NCBI GenBank assembly: GCA_029258815.1
Contig: JAPDJZ010000116.1
Coordinates: 1-9,134 of the forward strand
Direction of reading: 5' to 3'
From: an archaeon
Lineage (GTDB): Archaea > Thermoproteota > Nitrososphaeria_A > Caldarchaeales > Wolframiiraptoraceae
Length of the DNA: 9,134 nucleotides
Made by a program: the position numbers and the translations under genes. The notes beneath the pieces were generated by a model. That model was not told the DNA's origin and searched no databases. It was given only the letters and a program-made list of their open reading frames with translations. Position 1 is the stretch's first letter, and each line of letters begins with the position of its first letter. Positions 1-5,450 of the stretch are shown here, piece after piece.

Positions 1-1225
1 TATACGCCTCGACGCCCAGGTATCTCTGATTCCACCTCCTATCGTCGATATTCCACTCCTGATTGCTTCTCACGTAGACTCCGTCTCTAACGTCTTCTAT
101 CAGCTCCTCGAAGCCGTGGTCTCCGGGCTTCATGTAGGTATTCGACATCCTTATGATCGGCTCGTAGTCGTAGCCGGCGGCCCTCGCCGCACCATTACTC
201 TCGACCCCGAAGATCGCCGCGGTCTCGCGGTTATGGAGGAGCTCGTTAATAATCCCCGAGTCGATTAGCCTCCTCTCCCTGCCCTCGACCCCCTCGTCGT
301 CGTATGGCTGGTATCCGAAGGATCCGGGTATCGTCGAGTCGTCGACTATCGTTACGCACTCTGAGCCTATCCTCGTTCCCAGAAGCTTCGGCTCGATATA
401 GCTCTCCCCGCCCTGAGCGGCCTCCCTTCCGAGAACCCTATCGGCTTCGGATGGATGGCCCGCGGCCTCATGACATATTATCCCGACTAGCTCCGGGCTT
501 AAGACGAGGTCAACGGCCTCCTTTGGAGGCTCAACCCCCTCTAGAAGAGTCTTCGAGATCGCCGAAACCTCTCTTGAAATCCTATCGAGAGGTCTCCAAG
601 CCTCCACCGCCTCCCAGCCTCGGGACTCGCCGAGGTGCTCGAACCTCTGGATAACCCCCTTCCCGGGGGAGCTTACGGTTAGAAAATACTCGAACATGGT
701 CCTCGGGATCCTGAGCCTGATGTCGGCGCCGTCGCTCGTGAGGAGTATCTTCTCCATATCCCATCTCCTAAGCTCCAGCAGCCTCGAGGAGACCTTCACC
801 CCAAGCCTCTCCCCAGCTTCAACGGCCGCCTTATCAACCTCCTTGAGAAACTCTATCTTCGAATCTAGATCGACCGCGTCGAACCTTATCCTAGGCTTTA
901 CCTCGACCCGCGCCTTCGAGATCTTCCCCTCGCCGAGCCTGATCTTGTTCTTGATGAGCTTCGCGGAGGCCTTAGCCACGGAGACGGCCGACCTGGCTAT
1001 CGACCGAGCCGCCGAGCTATTCAGCTCGCAGGTTGAGGCGAATCCTAAGCCGCCATCAACGAGAACCCTAATAGAGATTCCCTCGTCCACGGATCTGGCG
1101 GAGATCTCCGGAACGCCGTTCTTCAGGATCACTGTCTCGGATACGTCCCGCTGATATCGAGCCTCAGCGTATTCGGCTCCAAGCCTCTCAGCTTCCCTCA
1201 TCGCGAGCTTGAGCAGATCTTCCAT
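1..1225 (-). CDS. tldD: TldD/PmbA-family metalloprotease, 3' end cut by window
   Basis: I translated this by hand on the minus strand from ATG at 1225; about 408 codons are open to the window edge, so the C-terminus is missing. The diagnostic zinc motif HEAAGH lies at residues 252-257 (context IICHEAAGHPSEAD), the TldD form of HExxxH. It is followed by the family-typical stretches DDSTIPGSFGY and NLDD-like NIDDRRWNQRY. TldD usually works with a second subunit, TldE/PmbA, to cleave unfolded peptides or mature peptide products; the last part of TldD, which supplies another zinc ligand, lies off the window. The start is supported by a TATA-like element 26 nt before a predicted transcription start about 6 nt upstream of ATG. 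The natural substrate cannot be told from here. Family assignment is firm; TldD rather than TldE rests on the intact HExxxH. Confidence 0.93.
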   Translation of the reverse strand, partial: MEDLLKLAMREAERLGAEYAEARYQRDVSETVILKNGVPEISARSVDEGISIRVLVDGGLGFASTCELNSSAARSIARSAVSVAKASAKLIKNKIRLGEGKISKARVEVKPRIRFDAVDLDSKIEFLKEVDKAAVEAGERLGVKVSSRLLELRRWDMEKILLTSDGADIRLRIPRTMFEYFLTVSSPGKGVIQRFEHLGESRGWEAVEAWRPLDRISREVSAISKTLLEGVEPPKEAVDLVLSPELVGIICHEAAGHPSEADRVLGREAAQGGESYIEPKLLGTRIGSECVTIVDDSTIPGSFGYQPYDDEGVEGRERRLIDSGIINELLHNRETAAIFGVESNGAARAAGYDYEPIIRMSNTYMKPGDHGFEELIEDVRDGVYVRSNQEWNIDDRRWNQRYLGVEAY

Positions 1226-1252
1226 GACGCGATGATTCCTAGGGTTCGAGGA

Positions 1253-1262
1253 GGATTAAAGC
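1253..1262 (-). promoter_or_regulatory. TATA-like promoter of tldD
   Basis: On the minus strand the sequence reads GCTTTAATCC, with core CTTTAATC centred near 1257. Transcription would start near 1231, about 6 nt before the ATG at 1225, giving an almost leaderless mRNA. It lies directly after the 3' end of the C/D sRNA gene. Confidence 0.45.
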
Positions 1263-1266
1263 ATTA

Positions 1267-1330
1267 CCGCGTCAGCCGGTCGATCCCATCATCATCTGAA
1301 GGTCAGCCGATGCGGGCTATCATCACTCCG
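1267..1330 (-). ncRNA. Box C/D guide sRNA (2'-O-methylation guide)
   Basis: Read on the minus strand, the intergenic DNA has all four elements of an archaeal C/D sRNA in order. Box C is GTGATGA (1326-1320). The first guide is TAGCCCGCATCGG (1319-1307). Box D' is CTGA (1306-1303). A 7-nt spacer precedes box C' ATGATGA (1295-1289). The second guide is TGGGATCGACCGG (1288-1276) and box D is CTGA (1275-1272). Both C boxes match RUGAUGA and both D boxes match CUGA without error. Both guides are 13 nt, within the usual archaeal size. A TATA-like element centred at 1356 predicts a transcript start near 1330, four nucleotides before box C. Such RNAs assemble with L7Ae, Nop5 and fibrillarin and direct methylation at the nucleotide paired to the fifth position upstream of D or D'; both predicted target nucleotides are U. 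The terminal stem is weak and the ends are approximate. Confidence 0.88.
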
Positions 1331-1350
1331 GGAGGAAGCTCGTTCTCAAT

Positions 1351-1361
1351 CGATTAAAACC
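1351..1361 (-). promoter_or_regulatory. TATA-like promoter of the C/D sRNA
   Basis: The minus-strand sequence GGTTTTAATCG is centred at about 1356, just past the stop codon of the radical SAM gene. A 26-nt offset puts the start at about 1330, at the 5' end of the C/D sRNA. The T-rich stretch may also help end transcription of the upstream gene. Confidence 0.55.
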
Positions 1362-1372
1362 TTACCCTTGGT

Positions 1373-2476
1373 TTAGAAGAGCCTGCTGGATAGCAGTCCC
1401 TTAGCGGGTTTCCCGTAGATCGCTATCGGGTATCCGCAGAACTTACACCTATTCTTCTCGTCTAGATTCCATGAAAGTATGTCGAAGCCGTATCGCTCGA
1501 CGACGACCTTCCCGCACTCCGGGCAGATCGTATTCTCGTAGGGGTGGCCGGGGACGTTTCCGAGGTAAACGTATCTCATGCCCTCGCTCTTCGCGACCTC
1601 GTAATGCTTCTCCAAGGTCTTTATCGGGGTCGGAGGTATGTCGAGGAGCTTATAATCCGGATGAAACCTGAGAAAGTGTATCGGGACGTCGGGGCCGAGG
1701 TTATCGTAAATCCATCTCACAAGCCTTCTCGCCTGCTCAAGATCATCCCCGATTCTCGGAACGACTAAATCGGTTATCTCTATATGGACTCGCGTCCTGT
1801 CCCTTAGCTCGAGGAGGGTTTCGTAGATCGGGTCGGGGCTCGGGACGCTCGCGAAACTCCTCAGGAAGTCAGGATCCCCGTTCCCCTTAAAGTCCACGGT
1901 CGCCGCGTCTAGGAAGTCCTTAGCCTCGTTTACGGATTCCGGAGTCCAGTAACCGTTCGTAACGAATACGTTTATCATCCCCTCCCTCCGCGCTATGACC
2001 CCGACGTCGTGGGCGAACTCCATGAATATCGTCGGCTCGTTGTAGGTGTACGCTATGCCGTCGCTCCGATACTGCCTAGCCATCTTCACGACGAGTTCCG
2101 GGGTTACGTCGGCGCCCTCAACCCTCCGCCTCTGGCTGATATCGTAGTTCTGGCAGTATTGGCAAGCCCAGTTGCAGCCGGTGGTCGCTATCGAGAAGAC
2201 CCTCGCGCCCGGAGAGAAATGCATAACGGGCTTCTTCTCTATCGGATCGACGTGAGCCGCTATTATCTTCCCGTAAACGTAGAGGTATAGGACGCCGTCC
2301 ACGTTGCCCCTAACCCCGCAGAAGCCCGTTTGACCCGGTTTAAGCCTGCAGTATCGGGGGCAGGCTTTACACATAACGGTCTTCCCGTCAAGTTTTTCGT
2401 AGAGCCTAGCCGGCGCCCCCGAGGCCATTTCAGCAAGCCCACCAAGATAGAGCTGGCTTAATCTGGATATAAGCAT
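1373..2476 (-). CDS. amrS: AmmeMemoRadiSam system radical SAM enzyme
   Basis: This 367-residue protein matches the radical SAM member of the AmmeMemoRadiSam group, related to pyruvate-formate-lyase-activating enzymes. An N-terminal cysteine cluster (C36, C39, C43, C53; context CKACPRYC and GFCGVRGN) precedes the radical SAM signature CNWACQYCQNYDIS, whose CxxxCxxC ligands C101, C105 and C108 bind the 4Fe-4S cluster that cleaves S-adenosylmethionine. Two C-terminal CxxC pairs (C319/C322, C345/C348) look like a zinc-ribbon tail. The family co-occurs with Memo and AMMECR1-like proteins; neither is in this window, and the reaction is not settled to my knowledge. The start is uncertain. The first ATG at 2476 lies upstream of where the nearest TATA-like elements would start transcription, while ATG at 2428 (residue 17) has GGTGGG nine nucleotides before it and fits the family's usual N-terminus better. 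Confidence 0.92.
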   Translation of the reverse strand: MLISRLSQLYLGGLAEMASGAPARLYEKLDGKTVMCKACPRYCRLKPGQTGFCGVRGNVDGVLYLYVYGKIIAAHVDPIEKKPVMHFSPGARVFSIATTGCNWACQYCQNYDISQRRRVEGADVTPELVVKMARQYRSDGIAYTYNEPTIFMEFAHDVGVIARREGMINVFVTNGYWTPESVNEAKDFLDAATVDFKGNGDPDFLRSFASVPSPDPIYETLLELRDRTRVHIEITDLVVPRIGDDLEQARRLVRWIYDNLGPDVPIHFLRFHPDYKLLDIPPTPIKTLEKHYEVAKSEGMRYVYLGNVPGHPYENTICPECGKVVVERYGFDILSWNLDEKNRCKFCGYPIAIYGKPAKGLLSSRLF

Positions 2477-2486
2477 ACCGAGGCTC

Positions 2487-2498
2487 TAGAGATAAATC
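2487..2498. promoter_or_regulatory. Divergent promoter region, amrS / DUF123
   Basis: The 44 bp between the two divergent open frames hold AGATAAATCC (plus), which reads GGATTTATCT on the minus strand, so one AT-rich core could serve either direction. A second element, GGATATAAGC, at 2465-2474 lies inside the longest amrS frame. It would give the plus-strand gene a start near 2496 and a leader carrying GGAG six nucleotides before its GTG. Confidence 0.35.
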
Positions 2499-2520
2499 CG
2501 GCCGAGGCTCGGAGTTCTTC

Positions 2521-2940
2521 GTGAGGGGCGTGTACCTGCTCTTTCTGAGGATTGGACGAGATTCTAGGATTCGAGTTGGAAGCCTCGGGGTGGTGGGCTT
2601 CAGAAAGGGGCTATACGTTTACGTCGGATCCGCCCAGAACAATCTCGAGAAGAGGGTTCGGAGACATCTCTCTAGGGAGAAGAAGCTTAGATGGCATATA
2701 GACTACCTGACGTTGAGCCGGGTCGTTAAGGTTGTTGCGGTGTGCGCATATGAACTCGGGAGGGAGTACGAGTGCGTTATAGCCGGCCACCTGCAGGAGA
2801 TCTCGGAGGAGGTCGTCGGCGGGTTCGGATCCTCGGACTGCTCGTGTCGGGGCCACCTCTTCAGGGTGTCGGGGAGCGTCGAGGATATCTGCGGGGCGAT
2901 TTCGAGGAGAGTTCGCGCCAAGCACGTTAGGCTGGTCTAG
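2521..2940 (+). CDS. DUF123 (GIY-YIG-like) small protein
   Basis: This 139-residue protein starts at GTG with GGAG six nucleotides upstream. It shows the DUF123 pattern, a GIY-YIG-like fold: GVYLLFL (3-9), KGLYVYVGSA (29-38), an RRH around residues 47-49, the WHIDYL block (58-63), and a C-terminal GGFGSSDCSCRGHLF segment with conserved cysteines near residue 106. In other archaea and bacteria this domain occurs alone or fused to endonuclease III, so a DNA-related or nuclease role is often supposed but is not demonstrated to my knowledge. It stands alone here, divergent from amrS and convergent with the AbrB-like gene, whose stop codon is only 5 nt away. Confidence 0.88.
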   Translation: MRGVYLLFLRIGRDSRIRVGSLGVVGFRKGLYVYVGSAQNNLEKRVRRHLSREKKLRWHIDYLTLSRVVKVVAVCAYELGREYECVIAGHLQEISEEVVGGFGSSDCSCRGHLFRVSGSVEDICGAISRRVRAKHVRLV

Positions 2941-2945
2941 GGCCT

Positions 2946-3158
2946 CTAGAGCCTTCTCCGCCTCCTCCTCCCACCCCCGCTATTCAACTTCTGGATCACC
3001 ATCTTCGATGAGTTTACGTCCACCGAGATAAGCAGCTCATCCCCCTCGCTGAAGGGGAACTGGCTATCGTGGGCGAGCTTTGAGGGGATGTGAATGTAGT
3101 AGTACTCGTTCCCGCTAACGTGAACCCTCTTCCTGAGATGGCTCCTCGCCCTAAGCAT
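2946..3158 (-). CDS. Small AbrB/SpoVT-like protein with polyarginine tail
   Basis: This 70-residue protein starts at ATG 3158 with GGAGG eight nucleotides upstream and a good TATA element beyond. The segment YIHIPSKLAH...FSEGDELLISVDVNSSKMVIQKL (residues 21-58) resembles the swapped-hairpin AbrB/SpoVT domain: an 'IP.kl' strand, a 'GDE' turn, then two strands. Such proteins bind DNA as dimers and act as transcription factors or antitoxins. No toxin gene is adjacent. Residues 61-70 are GGGRRRRRRL, a glycine hinge and six arginines, which suggests extra nucleic-acid binding. The gene is divergent from eS17 and convergent with DUF123. That it is a real gene rests on promoter, ribosome site and fold-like pattern; the family call is moderate. 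Confidence 0.7.
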   Translation of the reverse strand: MLRARSHLRKRVHVSGNEYYYIHIPSKLAHDSQFPFSEGDELLISVDVNSSKMVIQKLNSGGGRRRRRRL

Positions 3159-3195
3159 CTTCCCAGCCTCCGCGCCATCTTTAGAGACAAGTTTT

Positions 3196-3208
3196 GCATA
3201 TAAAAATT
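3196..3208 (-). promoter_or_regulatory. TATA promoter of AbrB-like gene
   Basis: The minus strand reads AATTTTTATATGC, a strong archaeal TATA-like element centred near 3202. Its predicted start near 3176 leaves an 18-nt leader containing the GGAGG site. Confidence 0.6.
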
Positions 3209-3266
3209 GTGGGTAAAAAGCCTTACCGGGCGCCGGGGAGGGATCATTAAAGCCTTTTCATGAAAC

Positions 3267-3277
3267 CTTTTATTTTC
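3267..3277 (+). promoter_or_regulatory. TATA-like promoter of rps17e
   Basis: CCTTTTATTTTC is centred near 3272 and predicts a start around 3298, eleven nucleotides before ATG 3309. The short leader contains GAGGA almost against the start codon. Confidence 0.5.
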
Positions 3278-3308
3278 GGAGAGGTCTTCCTACATTTAAG
3301 CTGAGGAC

Positions 3309-3536
3309 ATGGGCCGCGTGAAGACTAGGAAGGTAAAGGTCTTGGCGAGGGAGATAATGGAGAAGTTCCCGGATAGGGTCTCCGCCGACTTCGAGCTTAA
3401 TAAGATGCTCGTGGGGGAGGTTCTAACCGGGCAGATCTCGAAGAAGCTTAGGAATCAGGTCGCCGGCTATATAACTAGGCTCGTGAAGCGGGAGCTTGAG
3501 AAGGCCGAAGAGGAAGCCGTTGCCGAGGCAAAGTAA
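3309..3536 (+). CDS. rps17e: Small ribosomal subunit protein eS17
   Basis: This 75-residue protein is a full-length archaeal S17e, a 30S protein shared by archaea and eukaryotes and absent from bacteria. The N-terminus MGRVKTRKVKVLAREIMEKF, the central FELNK segment and the LRNQVAGYITRLVKRE segment follow the family order closely. The C-terminus ends in an acidic EKAEEEAVAEAK helix. It appears to be transcribed alone, with its own TATA element upstream and a T-run just after the stop at 3551-3555. Confidence 0.96.
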   Translation: MGRVKTRKVKVLAREIMEKFPDRVSADFELNKMLVGEVLTGQISKKLRNQVAGYITRLVKRELEKAEEEAVAEAK

Positions 3537-3538
3537 AG

Positions 3539-3555
3539 CTTATATACCCTCTTTT
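3539..3555 (+). promoter_or_regulatory. TATA-like element and T-run after rps17e
   Basis: CTTATATACC (3539-3548) begins two nucleotides after the eS17 stop and is followed by CTCTTTTT (to 3555). The T-run could end the eS17 transcript. The TATA element could start transcription near 3570 toward the MoaD-like gene. Confidence 0.4.
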
Positions 3556-3572
3556 TAAGGGGAGGAGGGCTT

Positions 3573-3583
3573 AGGATAAATAG
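3573..3583 (+). promoter_or_regulatory. TATA-like promoter of MoaD-like / Cgi121 pair
   Basis: GATAAATA (3575-3582) predicts a transcript start near 3604. This gives a leader of about 34 nt that begins just before a C-box-like ATGATGA and ends at ATG 3638. A further element, TTTTTATC at 3596-3603, is too close to the start codon to be preferred. Confidence 0.4.
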
Positions 3584-3637
3584 CTCGGCGGCGAGGTTTT
3601 TATCGCCCGATGATGAAGATGACCTGCTCGGAGCTCG

Positions 3638-3949
3638 ATGAGGAGCATGCACCTCTCTGAGGGAGCTGGGGAGCTTAGGATCACGATCAGGCTTTTGGGC
3701 GTTCTTCAAGAAGCTTGCGGAGGCGTGGAGAGGCTGGAGGTGGAGATTCGCCGCGGCGAGAGCCTGCTAGACCTATTAAGGAGGCTTCCCGCGAGGCTTC
3801 GGAATAGGGTTCTCGCTGACGGCGGGGTCGCGCCCGACCTGCTCATACTGGTCGACGGGGTTGAGCTTTCATGCCTAGGCCCGGCTGACAGGGTTAGGCT
3901 CGAGGGGGCTAGGGAGATAGTCTTGATACCCGTTATCCACGGAGGCTAA
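3638..3949 (+). CDS. MoaD/ThiS/Urm1-like sulfur-carrier protein ending in HGG
   Basis: This 103-residue protein has a beta-grasp (ubiquitin-fold) pattern of the MoaD/Urm1 type: first strand LRITIRLLGVLQE from residue 13, second strand LEVEI, helix SLLDLLRRLPARL, then LILVDGVEL (69-77), a DRVRL turn, and the ending VLIPVIHGG. The C-terminal Gly-Gly would be adenylated and thiocarboxylated by an E1-like enzyme (MoeB/UbaA type). It could then donate sulfur for molybdopterin or tRNA thiolation, or be conjugated like archaeal SAMPs. ATG 3638 has GGAG four nucleotides upstream; ATG 3647 is the alternative, and roughly the first 11 residues lie outside the fold. It is followed after 4 nt by the Cgi121-like gene. 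Which pathway it serves is not visible. Confidence 0.88.
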   Translation: MRSMHLSEGAGELRITIRLLGVLQEACGGVERLEVEIRRGESLLDLLRRLPARLRNRVLADGGVAPDLLILVDGVELSCLGPADRVRLEGAREIVLIPVIHGG

Positions 3950-3953
3950 GCCC

Positions 3954-4523
3954 TTGATCGTTCTAAGGATCGGGGATAGATGGGTTTCGGCGTCGGTTTT
4001 AAGAGGGCCGAGGCCCGAGGCTTTAAGAGATCCTCAACGCCTTCTAGAAAGCTTGAGAAAGGCCGTCGGAAGATCTATTGTTCAGGTGTTTGACGCCGGA
4101 TGCGTCGTATCGGTTAGGCAGATTCACGCGGCCGCGGCCGCGGCATATCTAGCGTTTAGAGCCGGGACCAATATATCGAGGAAATTCGAGCTGGAGCTTC
4201 TCCTCAGGCTTGCGGCGGATACCCAGATAGGCAGGGTGTTGGAGAGGCTCGCGGTAAAGCCCGGGACGAGGGAGGTGGGATACTGCGTGGCCGCCGAGAA
4301 TAGGGAGAGAGCCTTGGAATGCTCTAGAGCTGCCGAGAGGATTATCGGGGGCTCGGCTATGAGCGAGGAGGAGCTTAGAAGGGATGAGAGGCTTAGGAGG
4401 GCTATGAAGTTCTACGGCATAAGCGAGGAGGAGGTTGAAGCCGTCCAGGCCACGGATAGGGCCGAGGCGGTCCTAATACTGGTTCTCGAGCGGATCGCGA
4501 CCCTAGATCTAAAGAGGAGATGA
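3954..4523 (+). CDS. cgi121: KEOPS complex Cgi121-like subunit
   Basis: This 189-residue protein starts at TTG 3954, with GGAGG at 3941-3945 inside the end of the preceding gene, so translation is probably coupled. The order of blocks fits Cgi121: a strand VQVFDAGCVVSVRQIHAAAAAAYLAFRAG, then FELELLLRLAADTQIGRVLERLAVKPG, which resembles the family's 'E.L...AG.RQI..AL...G' block, then a strand REVGYCVAA. A C-terminal helical segment follows. In KEOPS, Cgi121 binds Bud32 and tRNA and supports t6A formation at position 37 of ANN-decoding tRNAs with Kae1. The alanine run is encoded by a GCGGCC-type repeat. Its 3' end overlaps rnhA on the other strand by 15 bp. No other KEOPS gene is in the window. 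The family is divergent in sequence, so some doubt remains. Confidence 0.8.
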   Translation: MIVLRIGDRWVSASVLRGPRPEALRDPQRLLESLRKAVGRSIVQVFDAGCVVSVRQIHAAAAAAYLAFRAGTNISRKFELELLLRLAADTQIGRVLERLAVKPGTREVGYCVAAENRERALECSRAAERIIGGSAMSEEELRRDERLRRAMKFYGISEEEVEAVQATDRAEAVLILVLERIATLDLKRR

Positions 4524-4916
4524 GCGGCCTGCAGCCCTTCCCGCGAGCTCGTCCGCGCGCCGATTCGCCTCCCTCCCCACATGCGTGATCCTGAATGACC
4601 TAAACCTCTTAATCAAGGAGATCAGCTCCCGGTAGCGCGCCCTAAGCCTCGGGCTTCTAACCGCGTATTCTCCTCTCAGCTGTCGGACTAGGAGCTCACT
4701 ATCCGAGTAGCACTCGACCTCGTCGGCGCCGAGCCTCGCGGCCTCCCTAAGAGCTTCGATCAAGGCGATGTACTCCGCCTCGTTGCCCGTTCTGATGCCC
4801 ACGGGCTTCGAGACCTCGCGCAGAACTTTTCCATCCTCGCCGTAGATCATGTAGCCTATCCCGGCTGGCCCCGGATTACCTCGAGAGCACCCGTCCGAGA
4901 AGATTCTCAGCTTCAT
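4509..4916 (-). CDS. rnhA: Ribonuclease HI
   Basis: This 135-residue type 1 RNase H degrades RNA in RNA-DNA hybrids. The catalytic carboxylates can be placed: D8 in FSDGCSRGNPGPAG, E48 in GNEAEYIALIEAL, D72 in CYSDSELLVRQL and D122 in ANRRADELAG. H112 occupies the expected position in THVGREANRRADE. The length is that of the compact archaeal form without an N-terminal hybrid-binding domain. Its ATG shares the A of the uL16 stop codon (TGATG), so it is translationally coupled as the last gene of the eL21 operon. Its 3' end overlaps the convergent Cgi121-like gene. Confidence 0.95.
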   Translation of the reverse strand: MKLRIFSDGCSRGNPGPAGIGYMIYGEDGKVLREVSKPVGIRTGNEAEYIALIEALREAARLGADEVECYSDSELLVRQLRGEYAVRSPRLRARYRELISLIKRFRSFRITHVGREANRRADELAGRAAGRSSPL

Positions 4917-5446
4917 CAGGCCGCCTTCGGCTGAAGCCGCCTAATGATTATCCGATAGCTTTTTGGAAGCTTCTTCGACGCTAGGTCTAGGGCTTCTTTA
5001 GCGGCTTGAAGGCCGTTCTCGTTCACCAAGACCCTGAAGACCGGGGATCCGCTCGAGACCCTCGCGGCCCTTCCGACGGGCTTCCCGAAAGCTCGCCTCA
5101 TGCCCTCCTGAAGCCTATCGGCGTGAGCTCCGAAGATCATCTTATTCTCCCTGAGGACGTGGTGTGGATGCGCTTTAAGCTCCGCGTAGAAGCCATCGCT
5201 CCCGAGAGCCGATGAAAGCCTCTTCGTTAAAGCGATTCTAGCCGCTTCTAAGGCCGCATCCCTGATCTGCATATCCTCCTTCGCGACTAGGAGAAGCTCA
5301 TACTCGTAGTCATCCGAATACTTCCCGTGAGTATACTTCGCTATCCTAGGCTGGGGGGCGCCAGCAATATAATCCGCCCTAGTATACGGCCTCTCCGGAG
5401 CCCTCCAGTTCTTCGCCTTCATCCCCCCGGGTCTGCGGTCTTCCAC
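4916..5446 (-). CDS. rpl10e: Large ribosomal subunit protein uL16 (archaeal L10e)
   Basis: This is an archaeal L10e, the counterpart of bacterial L16, located near the tRNA-binding region of the 50S subunit. Conserved blocks are YTRADYIAGAPQPRIAKY (21-38), HPHHVLRENKM (93-103), RLQEGMRRAFGKP (111-123) and ALDLASKKLP near the C-terminus. The longest frame starts at GTG 5446, four nucleotides after the ksgA stop, with no clear ribosome site. ATG 5422 (residue 9, MKAKNWRAPERPYTR) fits the family N-terminus better and may be the true start. It sits between ksgA and rnhA in one operon. Confidence 0.95.
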   Translation of the reverse strand: MEDRRPGGMKAKNWRAPERPYTRADYIAGAPQPRIAKYTHGKYSDDYEYELLLVAKEDMQIRDAALEAARIALTKRLSSALGSDGFYAELKAHPHHVLRENKMIFGAHADRLQEGMRRAFGKPVGRAARVSSGSPVFRVLVNENGLQAAKEALDLASKKLPKSYRIIIRRLQPKAA

Positions 5447-5450
5447 CTAA

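Noticed and set aside
304..1154. Long open frames on the plus strand opposite tldD
   Set aside because: They are rich in Ser, Arg and Pro, match nothing, and lie wholly antisense to a protein with an intact HEAAGH motif and family-typical sequence.
1240..1252. GGTTCGAG resembling a tRNA T-loop
   Set aside because: No acceptor, D or anticodon arms can be built around it on either strand; the site is the tldD leader.
3638..3949. The MoaD-like protein as the substrate of the E2 at 8705
   Set aside because: Its sequence is of the MoaD/Urm1 type, which normally stops at the E1 stage. The dedicated ubiquitin-like gene next to the E2 is the better partner.
4128..4143. GCGGCCGCGGCCGCGG tandem repeat
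   Set aside because: It encodes an alanine run within a predicted helix of the Cgi121-like protein and is explained by codon use; there is no flanking duplication.
5006..5215. Plus-strand frame opposite uL16
   Set aside because: It is a shadow of a highly conserved ribosomal protein gene, with no promoter or ribosome site.
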